Positions 8,818 through 21,780 of a stretch of DNA of 64,000 nucleotides are shown here, piece by piece. Numbering within the stretch: position 1 is the stretch's first letter; each line of letters begins with the position of its first letter. Origin of the DNA: UPXZ01 sp049840795 (GTDB lineage: Bacteria > Bacteroidota > Bacteroidia > Bacteroidales > Paludibacteraceae); contig JASGJK010000049.1 of assembly GCA_049840795.1 (NCBI GenBank), positions 62,001 to 126,000 on the forward strand, read 5' to 3'. Made by a program: the position numbers and the translations under genes. The notes beneath the pieces are model-generated. The model was not told the origin of the DNA. It saw only the letters and a program-made list of their open reading frames with translations, and ran no database searches.

Positions 8818-9708
8818 ATGAATATCCTAATTGCAGGTGGAACCGGTTTTCTTGGAACTTACATCAAAAAAAGATTTGAAGAAAATAATCATGGTGTGCG
8901 GGTGGTTTCACGTGCTGCGGGCGATGTTTCGTGGATTGAAAAGGAACTGACAGATGCGTTGGAAAAAACAGATGTTTTAATCAACTTAGCAGGGAAAAGC
9001 ATTGATTGTCGGTTTACAAATAAGAATAAAGAACAGATTCTGAAATCGAGGATTGAAACCACCGAATTGCTGAATAATGCAATAGCGAAATGTAAGAATC
9101 CTCCGGATGTTTGGATAAACGCAAGTGCCACGGGAATTTATGAACATACTTTCGACGAAAAGTTAAACGAGTATTTTGATAGGTTTGCTGATGATTTTCT
9201 GGGAGAAGTAGTGAAAAACTGGGAAAATGTTTTTTTTAGCTCTTATCATATGAGAACAAGAAAAGTAGCTTTGCGTACTGCGGTTGTTTTAGGGAAATCC
9301 GGTGGAGTTTATCCTCTGCTGAATCGTCTTTCCAAATTTGGAGCGGGCGGAAAACAAGGTAACGGAAGGCAAATGTTTAGCTGGATTTACATCGAAGACT
9401 ATTTCAGAATATTGAATGTAATTGTTGAAAATAAAGACATTATCGGTGTTATTAATGCCTCCGCGCCAACTCCTGTTTCTAACGCCGATTTAATGAAAGC
9501 GTTCAGAAAAGTGAACAAAACTTTGATTGCGCTTCCTTCGCCCGCAATTTTATTGAATGTGGGTTCATATTTTTTAAATTTTCATCCGGGCTTAATATTC
9601 GACAGTACCAATGTGGTTTCCAAGAAATTAGAGTTACTAAATTTTAAATTTGATGCCGAAAACATCGAAATTATTTTACAGAAGTTGAATGACAACAATG
9701 ACAAATAA
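8818..9708 (+). CDS. TIGR01777 family NAD(P)-binding epimerase-like protein
   Basis: An extended short-chain dehydrogenase of the SDR39U1/YfcH type. The open frame begins at 8770, but the first 16 codons are made of the upstream AACCAATC-type repeat. The ATG at 8818 (MNILIAGGTGFLG) puts the Rossmann glycine motif at its usual place. NLAGKSIDCRF and ILKSRIETT near residues 55-85 are diagnostic of the family, and ASATGIYEH follows. The substrate is unknown for this family. The end overlaps the start of mtgA by 20 bases, so the two are translationally linked. Confidence 0.85.
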   Translation: MNILIAGGTGFLGTYIKKRFEENNHGVRVVSRAAGDVSWIEKELTDALEKTDVLINLAGKSIDCRFTNKNKEQILKSRIETTELLNNAIAKCKNPPDVWINASATGIYEHTFDEKLNEYFDRFADDFLGEVVKNWENVFFSSYHMRTRKVALRTAVVLGKSGGVYPLLNRLSKFGAGGKQGNGRQMFSWIYIEDYFRILNVIVENKDIIGVINASAPTPVSNADLMKAFRKVNKTLIALPSPAILLNVGSYFLNFHPGLIFDSTNVVSKKLELLNFKFDAENIEIILQKLNDNNDK

Positions 9709-10409
9709 ACCAAAGAAAAACGGATTTTGGCATAAATTAAAACGCATTGTATTAAAATCGATTATGTGGTTTTTTATAATGTCCATCTCTTGGGTGATTC
9801 TGGCACGTTTTATTCCGGTTTATTATACACCACTGATGTTTATTCGATCGACAGAGGCTGTTTTAAGTGGCGAAAAACCGATTATCAAACGAGATTGGAC
9901 TTCTATAGAAAAAATATCGCCAAATATGGTGCAGGCTGTTGTTGCTTCTGAAGATAATCTGTTTATGAAACACAGTGGATTCTCGTTAGGAGATATCGAA
10001 AAGGCAATGAAGCATAATGAAAAAGGAAAACGCATCAGAGGAGGCAGTACAATATCACAACAAACAGCTAAAAATGTGTTTCTTTGGCCTCGCCGGAGTT
10101 GGATAAGAAAAGGTTTTGAAGCCTATTTTACTGTGTTGATCGAATTGATTTGGGGTAAAAAGCGGATTATGGAAGTGTATTTAAACGTTATCGAAACACG
10201 GTGACGGAATTTACGGGGTCGAAAAAGCGGCTAATATCTATTTTGATACTTCGGCAAAAAAACTTACAAAATCACAAGCGGCTTCCATTGCCGTCTGTCT
10301 GCCTAATCCCCGGCGGTATAATCCCGCTAAACCTTCTTCGTATATACAGCGGAGAAGAGCAAAAATAGTAAATTTGATGGGGAAAATTGAAAATGTCAAA
10401 TTCGAATAA
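9689..10409 (+). pseudogene. mtgA: Monofunctional peptidoglycan glycosyltransferase MtgA, frameshifted
   Basis: GT51 enzyme that polymerises lipid II in the periplasm. It has an N-terminal membrane anchor (about 14-40), then EDNLFMKHSGFSLGDIEKA with the catalytic Glu, RGGSTISQQTAKN, and MEVYLNVIET. The frame stops at 10204 in place of the expected G-D-G-I-Y-G block. That block, with ANIYFDTSAKKLTKSQAA and LPNPRRYNP, continues one base out of frame from 10200 to the stop at 10409. Joining the two gives about 240 residues, the normal length. One extra base near 10196-10199 explains it. It is either a recent mutation or a sequence error; the rest is well preserved. Confidence 0.85.
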
Positions 10410-11127
10410 TAATATGACGTGTATGCAAAGCGATAATAATCTGACATCCGAAAATCTCAAATCACAAACTGCAAACTTAAAATTGTTGGATTGGGGGGTA
10501 ATAGAGTACAATGAAGCTTGGAAGAAGCAAGAGGAAATATTTAATGATACAATTTCAAAAAAACAAGCCAATCAGCCCACAGAAAATTATCTTATTTTAT
10601 GTGAACATCCACACGTTTATACGCTTGGCAAAAGTGGAGACGAAAGCAACCTCTTGCTAAACTATTTACAACTTCAAGCCCGGAATGCTACTTTTGTACA
10701 TACCAATCGGGGAGGTGATATCACTTATCACGGTCCGGGTCAAGTAGTAGGCTATCCCATTTTAGATTTAGAAAACCTTAAAATAGGTCTTAGGCAATAT
10801 ATATATAATGTAGAAGAAGCGATTATTCAAACCTTAGAGATGTATGGAATTACAGGTAAAAGGTTGCAAGGTGCGTCCGGTGTGTGGTTAGATATGGAAA
10901 AATCCAACTGTAGGAAAATTTGTGCAATAGGTGTTCGTAGCTCTAAGTTTGTAACAATGCACGGCTTTGCTCTGAACGCTAATACTCAATTGGAATACTT
11001 TAATTATATTAATCCTTGTGGTTTTGTTGATAAAGGAGTAACATCAATAAGTAAGGAATTAGGGGTTGAGATTGATGTAGAAGTGTTAAAAAAGAATCTA
11101 TTTGTCATTTTAACTAAAATATTTTAA
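10393..11127 (+). CDS. lipB: Octanoyltransferase LipB
   Basis: Transfers octanoate from acyl carrier protein to lipoyl domains, the first step of endogenous lipoate synthesis. The signature RGGDITYHGPGQVVGYPI lies near residue 105. The active-site Lys lies in KICAIGVR and the Cys near the C-terminus in NPCGF; THG is present as TMHGFALN. The first 30 or so residues (from the ATG at 10393) are Asn/Ser-rich and unlike the family, so the true start could be later. The N-terminus overlaps the end of the shifted mtgA frame by 17 bases, consistent with an operon. Confidence 0.92.
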   Translation: MSNSNNNMTCMQSDNNLTSENLKSQTANLKLLDWGVIEYNEAWKKQEEIFNDTISKKQANQPTENYLILCEHPHVYTLGKSGDESNLLLNYLQLQARNATFVHTNRGGDITYHGPGQVVGYPILDLENLKIGLRQYIYNVEEAIIQTLEMYGITGKRLQGASGVWLDMEKSNCRKICAIGVRSSKFVTMHGFALNANTQLEYFNYINPCGFVDKGVTSISKELGVEIDVEVLKKNLFVILTKIF

Positions 11128-12493
11128 TAATATAGATGTAATTTGTAAATTAGTTTTGTATATTTACCACCGTTTTTATATTAAAACTAAATGTCGTTAA
11201 ATAATTATTGAATTCTAAAATTATTTGTTATGAGAAGAATTACTCTATTTTTAGTTGCCTTACTTATTACAAGTGTAAGCTTTGGGCAAATGTCAGGAAC
11301 TTATAAGGTGGGCTCCGGTCAAACCTATGAAACATTAAAATCAGCTTGCGATGCCATAAATACAGCAGGCGTAGGTGGCAATATTGTGCTTGAAATCACT
11401 TCTGATTTAACTGAAGCTGCAAATATCGGATTAGGAGTGAATACTAATGGCTATAGCATTACCATTCGTCCTGATCAAGATGTAGATAGAACAATAACCT
11501 TTACCCAATTACCCGATAATTCAAGTCCTTCTGGTCATCTTGTAATTGGATACTTGGGCACAGGTTTATCGACTACTTGGACCGATGCAAATACTATAGC
11601 TACAAGTAATGTAATTATTGATGGTTATGCCTTGGGGGGTAGTACCAAAAGGCTCACTTTTACCAACACAAATTCAAGTCATACCAATGCAAGGATGATT
11701 GTAGTTGTAGGCGCTTGCGCAAATACAATAATAAGAAATTGCATTATTAACAATTTGACCACTAACACTGGATCTCCATTCTGTGTTGGAGCTGTGGTCA
11801 GAAAGGGTGTAGCTATTCAAGTTGCACCAAGTAATTTTACTGTTGAGAATAATGTAATGAACGCCTTGGGTAATAGTGTTGCTATGGGAATGAGAATAAC
11901 TAATTCGGGAACATTAACTACCGGAAACCCAGTTGTACTTACCGGACTTGTTATTAGAAATAATACAATTATCGCTCGTCGTCGCTTACTGGAAATAAAT
12001 TATACTACAGGAGGTGATATTTATGGAAATGAGTTTAAAACTCAACAAACTGGAGCTGCAGGAACAGTATCGTATGGTTTATGGACTTCAACTGGTGTAA
12101 CGGGTACTTTCAATATATACAACAATAAATTCACTCAAGCCTATACTGAAGAAACCGGAGCTTACGGACATAGAGTTGTATCTTTAGCAAGTACCGCCAC
12201 CTATAATATTTATAATAATGTGTTTGCAGGATTAGATAAGACTAAGCCTTCAACGGTAGCATTAAATTTAACTTATTTATTTTACAGTGGTATTTCAGGG
12301 AAAATTTATAATAATACCTTTTGTATGCCAGCTTTAACAGACCCCAGCTCAACGGGATATTACAATGCAATACAGTTATCCGGTAATACGGCAGAGATTA
12401 AGAACAATATATTCATCAGTGATGAACCGACTCATGCAAACACAGCCTTCATAAATGCTGTTCCAACACCAGCATCTGATTATAATGATTTTT

Positions 12494-13486
12494 TGGTATA
12501 GGCGCTTAGTTCGCTGTTGTTATTTTATTTTTAATCAATCTCTTAGGTTCGCTTAGAACCATCCTTTTTATGAGTAAATCGAAGATTGACCCCATCATTG
12601 TCCGTCTATTATAACGAAAATGATATTCATCGAGATAACCTTGCATCCGTTCTTTTGAACAATGGTGGTGTATTCCTCGTAGCCATCCCTGAATGTTCAT
12701 TATGTGAATATGCAACTGCTGCATGCCTTTCCCTTTCTCCGAAGGTATTTGTTCTAAGTTTGGATAGTCTTTTTTCAATGGTAAATAACCTTTCCAAACA
12801 TCAGTAATAACATTTGCATCGTTGCTGATATATGTTTGAAAAAATGGTCTAAATTCTTTGCTCGAAGCATGCTCAATTACTTGTGCATAAGCTCGACCAA
12901 CACCTTTTTTATCTTCCAAAATTTCAAGCCCAACAATTACTAACTTCTTTTTACTGTCGCCACTACGACCAACTTTACCTTCTTCGTATTCTCCTATGAG
13001 AAACTCATCAACCTGAACTTTGCCCTCCAATCGGCTTTTACGGCTACTTGTCATTGCTTGTTGGATTTTCCACTTAAATTCCCATACTGTTTTCTAACGC
13101 AATCCAAATTCCTCTGACAATTCCAATGAAGACATTCCTTTCTTCTTGGTGCTAATTTTAAAACAGATATGAAATGCGATAAGCAATGAAAATTTCAACT
13201 TGTCAAACATAGTTCCAGAAGTGGGGCTTTCATCGTAATTGCATTTGGCGCAACGATGTGAATAGGGCTTTTTGCCTTTGCCAAATTTCAAATGACCACA
13301 CTTCTTACATTGGTAAGGATGCTCGGCTGACCATTTTATTTCTGAAACATAGCGATAGCAATCCTCCTGTGTCTGAAAATATTTATTGAACTCTATTGAA
13401 TTCACTCCTATATATTGTTTCCTAATATCCACGCTACAAAAGTAGCAGATTTATCCAAAATTACAGCGACCTAAGCGCCTATACCA
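12494..13486 (-). mobile_element. IS1595-family insertion sequence
   Basis: 993 bp with terminal inverted repeats beginning TGGTATAGGCGCTTAG and ending CTAAGCGCCTATACCA (about 24 bp, one or two mismatches). It is flanked by a direct repeat AATGATTTTT (12484-12493 and 13487-13496). IS1595 elements usually make 8-bp duplications, so two of the ten bases may match by chance. It holds one transposase gene on the minus strand. It is inserted in frame-breaking position in a T9SS substrate gene. Confidence 0.92.
12506..13432 (-). pseudogene. IS1595-family (ISXO2-like) transposase with internal amber codon
   Basis: The N-terminal part (13094-13432) has a zinc ribbon (CKKCG ... CAKC) and the usual FKLLxA-like helix region. 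A TAG at 13094-13096 follows EEFGLR. The same frame continues KTVWEFKWKIQQAM and then the DDE-type ISXO2 domain: VDEFLIG, TDVWKGY, and HIMNIQGWLRGIHHHCSKERMQGYLDEYHFRYNRR. Related transposases have LRQKTVW here, so the TAG most simply arose from a CAG Gln codon. Without suppression the element makes two fragments and should be immobile on its own, though an active copy elsewhere could move it. Confidence 0.88.
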
Positions 13487-14656
13487 AATGATTTTTATTT
13501 ACGACAGGCTCACGTAGGTTCGAAACTTGTTAGCACATATACTACTTTAGGAGATTACCAAACAGCAAATTCTACAAAAGATGCAAACTCTATATCAAAA
13601 GTCGTTAACTTTGTAAGTGGTACTGATTTATCTTTAACAGGAACATCTGTTGATGATTTAGATTTAGCAGCTCCTGCTATAGGAACTCCCATTACCACCG
13701 ATATTTTAGGAAATGCTCGTCATACTCCCAAAGTGTATATGGGAGCATACGAACCAAATAATATTAATGACACACAAACATTAACCGTCACTGCTCCACA
13801 AGGAACAGAACACGTTTATGTAGCCGGTTCATTTATCGGTAAATCTTGGGATATTACAACTCCTTATGAATTAACTGCTACAGCTAATCCAAATGAATTT
13901 AGTGGAACATTCCCAGCCCATAGTAACGTTTTGTATAAATATTTGTGCCAAACCGGTGATTGGGATTATCAAGAAGCAAGTAGTGTTGATCCCCTAACAA
14001 CTGCCGACAACCGTTCCTATAATGCTAACGATGTTGTAAAATACTGGAAAGCAATGCCAAAAGTAAAATTAAATGTTTCTATTTCCTCAGGAGGTGTCCC
14101 CAATAAACTATATGTTAAAGGTGCTTGGGATAGCTGGACCGCACCGATTGAGTTGACGGCATCTTCCACGCCACTTACTGTGCCGGCTCAAAGAGTTAAA
14201 TCTTCAACCAACGTGGTGTCCTATACAGGTACTATTGGAAATGGAACTACAGATAAAATCTATGCTAATGTGCAATATAAATATTATACTACAGATATAG
14301 CAGATCCAAACTGGGAATCAAATTCAGATGGCACAGCACGTGATAACCGTTGGACTATTTATCCATTAATGAATGATGAAATAGCCCGATTTACTACTCA
14401 AATTTTCACTAAAACAGGAGAAGTTAAGGATGTTAACGTTGCCATTGTACGAACTTCAAATGGAATTGTTGCAACATTTGAAGGCAGTGCGGTTGTTGAA
14501 TTGTATAATATTAATGGAGTTTTAATTGAGAAAACAAATGCAAATGGAAGTTATTCATGCAATTTAGATCACGGCGCATATATTATACGTGTTAATGGAA
14601 AATCAACAAAATTTGTAAGATAATCATTTAATCTTTTGTTTTTACAAAAAGATATT

Positions 14657-14688
14657 AACCGCCACAGTCTTGACTGTGGCGGTTTTTT
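14657..14688 (+). terminator. Strong rho-independent terminator
   Basis: A perfect 13-bp GC-rich stem (14657-14669 with 14672-14684) followed by a run of T. It terminates the split T9SS gene and insulates the rRNA operon. Confidence 0.9.
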
Positions 14689-14812
14689 GATTCTCATTTA
14701 TATTTTAGAGTTTTACATTTCAGAAAGTTTCTTTTTTTCATTTTATAATAATTTGATTATAAGTGCATTGTATATATTTAATAATTTTCTTTACAAAAAA
14801 GTATATAATAAT

Positions 14813-14843
14813 TTTGTATAGAATTAAAAAAGGTTTACCTTTG
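14813..14843 (+). promoter_or_regulatory. rRNA operon promoter P1
   Basis: TTTG at 14813-14816, 19-base spacer, TACCTTTG at 14836-14843. This is an exact match to the Bacteroidota consensus arrangement. It is followed by a GC-containing segment (CGCTTTTAGCGATAAGCG). Confidence 0.75.
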
Positions 14844-14883
14844 CACCCGCTTTTAGCGATAAGCGAGCCGTTTTAAGGGTTGT

Positions 14884-14913
14884 TTTGGTATTGAGTTTTG
14901 TGCGATATTTTTG
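14884..14913 (+). promoter_or_regulatory. rRNA operon promoter P2 (weaker match)
   Basis: TTTG at 14884-14887, 18-base spacer, TATTTTTG at 14906-14913. It lies between the two strongest promoters. Confidence 0.45.
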
Positions 14914-14934
14914 GCGATTAATTTTGCAAAAAGT

Positions 14935-14965
14935 TTTGCAGTTTCAAAAAAAGGTATTACCTTTG
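14935..14965 (+). promoter_or_regulatory. rRNA operon promoter P3
   Basis: TTTG at 14935-14938, 19-base spacer, TACCTTTG at 14958-14965. The sequence after it (CCGTTTTAGCGAATCGG) resembles that after P1, so P1 and P3 look like a duplicated promoter block. The roughly 300-base leader down to 16S holds no gene I can support. Confidence 0.75.
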
Positions 14966-15273
14966 CAGTCCGTTTTAGCGAATCGGTTTTAAGTCTTATC
15001 GAGCAGTCATGGCGTATGTCTCCGTTGATAGCGGTAAATTGTACGACTCAAACAATTCCGTTTTTGTTTTTGTGAAAAGGCATAAGCGCGTAATGGTGGA
15101 AATGGAATCCACATCGATCTTTAGAAAAACTGTAACAACTAAATGTAGTATAAGAGAATGGGAAATTTTTTTTATGCCACGTCAATTCAGATTTCCGTAT
15201 TTTTTTTGAAGATGCGGTAATTTATAGGAAAAGAATAATGTAGGAACATCCGAGCTAAAAAAATAAAAGAGAT

Positions 15274-16797
<1,524 letters not shown>

Positions 16798-16961
16798 CTG
16801 GAGCTTCTATGTTCCGTGTTCGTTTTCTATAAAGAATGATGAAGGCAATGAAAAAGAAATATCCATTGCTTTTATACTACACTAAAGTTGTTCATAAAAT
16901 ATATAGGAAGTTACGATAGCTAAAATAATCATTTATTTCGTTATTGTAATTTATATATTAT

Positions 16962-17034
16962 AGTCCTATAGCTCAGTTGGTTAGAGCGCTACACTGATAA
17001 TGTAGAGGTCGGCAGTTCAACTCTCCTGGGACTA
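16962..17034 (+). tRNA. tRNA-Ile (anticodon GAT) in the 16S-23S spacer, one T-stem base short
   Basis: The acceptor stem AGTCCTA pairs with TGGGACT. The D-arm is GCTC...GAGC, and the anticodon arm CTACA-CTGATAA-TGTAG gives GAT. The T-arm reads GGCAG-TTCAACT-CTCC, so the 3' side of the T stem has four bases where CTGCC would make a perfect five-pair stem. The total is 73 bases without CCA, one shorter than expected. This is either a real defect in this copy or a base-calling error. No tRNA-Ala follows in the spacer, although Ile-Ala pairs are common in this position. Confidence 0.9.
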
Positions 17035-17387
17035 CTTGATGTGTCTTACATTTTTTTTAATAATATAAATTATGAGATGATTTGATAAGATGATTCGTTT
17101 ATTCTTTGCAGTGGTAAAGAAGAAAAATCAGAAACATATTGATTTTAAGTTTTTAAGTATTGGTTTGACTTACTAACATCTAATGTTCAATGGTGCCGTG
17201 ATGGCCGTAATAATTAGTAACAGATAATTAGTTATACATTGACGAAAGGATCTTTGACATATTGAAAAGAAAGAGAAAAGACAAAAGTAAAGTAGAGACG
17301 TTATTTTATGTAGCGTTTCAAAACAAACAATAGAGCAAGGCATTTGTATTTTTACAATTTAATACAGATGTCCACACGAGCAAAAAG
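17035..17387 (+). other. 16S-23S spacer, 3' part
   Basis: 353 AT-rich bases between tRNA-Ile and 23S. A boxA-like antitermination/processing segment (GACGAAAGGATCTTTGACAT) lies at about 17240-17259. No second tRNA and no coding region seen. Confidence 0.5.
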
Positions 17388-20285
<2,898 letters not shown>

Positions 20286-20295
20286 TAACAAGCGC

Positions 20296-20337
20296 TGCCC
20301 CGCTAGCTTCCCTAAAGGGGAAACAAAAAGCGAGGCA
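20296..20337. repeat. Hairpin with CCCTAAAGGGG core, copy 2, in the 23S-5S spacer
   Basis: A nested inverted repeat: outer arms TGCCCCGCT and AGCGAGGCA (one mismatch) around TTCCCTAAAGGGGAA. The core belongs to the CCCCTAA-type family seen at 8728. Confidence 0.55.
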
Positions 20338-20437
20338 GGCAACAACAATAACATAAGACTCGTAAGTTCTCGATTTGTACTTTACCATAAAGTTTTATCT
20401 TTTTCTTTTTGAAATGTCAACCTTATACGCTCTTCTA

Positions 20438-20461
20438 TTCCCCCTTTAGGGGGTTAGGGGG
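20438..20461. repeat. CCCCTAA-type palindromic repeat, copy 3, just upstream of 5S
   Basis: Reads TTCCCCCTTTAGGGGGTTAG and then GGGG, opposite in orientation to the copy at 8728. It ends about 10 bases before the 5S gene. Confidence 0.7.
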
Positions 20462-20470
20462 CAGACTTAT

Positions 20471-20580
20471 TCAGGTGGTTTTAGCATTGGGGTTCCACCT
20501 CTTCCGATTCCGAACAGAGAAGTTAAGCCCAATCACGTCGATGGTACTCGCGTAACAGTGGGAGAGTAGATAGCCGCCGT
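20471..20580 (+). rRNA. rrf: 5S ribosomal RNA
   Basis: About 110 bases with the conserved segments GGTTCCACCTCTTCCGATTC, GAACAGAGAAGTTAAGCCC and GGGAGAGTAGATAGCCGCC. It closes the rRNA operon; a terminator follows at 20592. Confidence 0.93.
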
Positions 20581-20591
20581 TTTTAATAGCT

Positions 20592-20627
20592 AATCCCCGA
20601 GTACAGATAAGTAGTCGGGGATTTTTT
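20592..20627 (+). terminator. rRNA operon terminator
   Basis: Arms AATCCCCGA and TCGGGGATT with a T run on the plus strand, 12 bases after 5S. Confidence 0.85.
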
Positions 20628-20671
20628 GTGTATAATCGGTATTGTTCTGCTCCTCTGTAAGTCTCCAAATA

Positions 20672-20715
20672 AAAAACAGCCTGCAAGATTTGACAAAATT
20701 AAACAGGCTGTTTTT
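20672..20715. terminator. Bidirectional terminator between 5S and the LytTR gene
   Basis: Arms AAAAACAGCCTG (20672-20683) and CAGGCTGTTTTT (20704-20715), with runs of A before and T after, so it can act on both strands. It serves the converging minus-strand LytTR gene. Confidence 0.75.
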
Positions 20716-20760
20716 TTTTGAATACAATACGGCTGATTTGGGAGGCTTACGTTGATACGT

Positions 20761-21617
20761 TTAGACGGAATACTGCGAGAATTTGTTCATAAATTTTTCG
20801 TAATACGTTTTAGACACGGGAATGTCGGGTGTGTTTTCTACGTCAAGTTCTAAGAAGATGCCTGCTTTAGTTTTACGGAGCACTTTTACTTTGTCTAAGT
20901 TGATGATATAAGAACGATGGCAACGCACTAACGATGTTTCTTTTGCAATCTTTCTTCCATCCACTTCAATGAGTTGCGGATTAAATAATGAGAAATTCTT
21001 GATTTATTTAGATAGTGTACAGTGACGTAATTATCCGCGGAATCAATGTAAAGCAGGTTCTCAATGGTAACAGAAATTTTCAATTCTCCTTTTTCGTCGG
21101 GAAACGCAATCAGATTTTTGATTTGCGAATCGGCTACGATTTCTTTTTGTTCGATATGCTGAATGATGTTGTTTTTCTCGCGCCACGAAAAATACAACCA
21201 CAAAATAGAGTAGGGGAGCAATAGTACTAAACTGGTGTTAATGACACTTTGGTGCATTATATCCATAAAATCCCGTCCCATCCCTTCGCGCGGGATGAAC
21301 TTGGTGAATAACGAGTAAAAAAGCGACATGGTAAATACCTCGGCAAGAATCCAAACGACGAAGCTCCAATATGAAATGGTATGTTTTTTAGTATAGAAAA
21401 ACATTATCAACCGGCTGACAACCACTACAAGCATACCGGTAAGGATGATGAAACTAGAGAAGAGAAAATACTTAAAATCTGAGATGTACGGATACCAATT
21501 TCGAGAGTTAAACGGTTGAAAAATATTTATAAATAATAATGCAAACGAGGCAGTAAACAGTATTAGGCGTATAATATTGCTCTTTTCGTATAAATATGCC
21601 GGAATTTTAGTATTCAT
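20761..21617 (-). pseudogene. Membrane-bound LytTR transcription regulator, frameshifted
   Basis: The 5' frame (20928-21617) has four membrane segments in about residues 10-160 and the first half of a LytTR DNA-binding domain (IENLLYIDSADNYVTVHYLN ... ISHYLIRNSLKWMEE). The second half (ETSLVRCHRSYIINLDKV ... VSKTYYEKF) lies in another frame, ending at 20761. The two frames overlap at 20928-20964. A single missing base around 20945-20950 would join E-R-L to A-K-E-T-S, giving about 285 residues. Regulators of this 4TM-LytTR type are common orphan regulators in Bacteroidota. The truncated form would lack half the DNA-binding domain. Confidence 0.85.
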
Positions 21618-21780
21618 CTATCGCGCTCTAAATATATTGCAAAAGTAATTTTTTATCATTGAAAAAACAAATACGCAACGCTAATGTTTTATTCCGGCTT
21701 TAGGGATGTTAGAATGTTGATTGGTAGGTAAATTTCAATCTTTGATAAAAAGATTTTGGCTATTTTACATCAACTGTTTT

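Larger units (their letters stand above)
11230..14623 (+). pseudogene. Secreted T9SS substrate gene split by an insertion sequence
   Basis: The 5' part (11230-12493) encodes a signal peptide (MRRITLFLVALLITSVSFGQ) and a repetitive region rich in N-N-x-I/F and IYNN turns, which looks like a parallel beta-helix (pectate-lyase-like). An IS element interrupts it at 12494-13486. The 3' part continues in the same frame from 13487 to 14623 with two starch-binding/E-set-like repeats (VYVAGSFIGKSWD, LYVKGAWDSWT), then a C-terminal domain ending YNINGVLIEKTN...GAYIIRVNGK, typical of type A T9SS sorting. Removing the IS and one copy of the 10-bp duplication restores a 796-residue frame. As it stands, the product stops at 12501, lacks the sorting domain, and would not be surface-anchored. 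Confidence 0.85.

Noticed and set aside
10190..10210. Programmed frameshift in mtgA
   Set aside because: No slippery heptamer or stimulatory structure is evident and MtgA is not known to use one; mutation or sequence error is simpler.
13094..13096. Recoded TAG (suppressed amber or alternative code)
   Set aside because: TAG serves as an ordinary stop for other genes in the window (for example the DUF6452 gene), so a point mutation is more likely.
14636..14821. 61-codon open frame after the split T9SS gene
   Set aside because: It runs straight through a strong terminator hairpin and AT-rich sequence up to the rRNA promoters; no coding character.
15009..15209. 66-codon open frame in the rRNA leader
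   Set aside because: It lies between the rRNA promoters and 16S and has no family features; the leader is expected to be non-coding.
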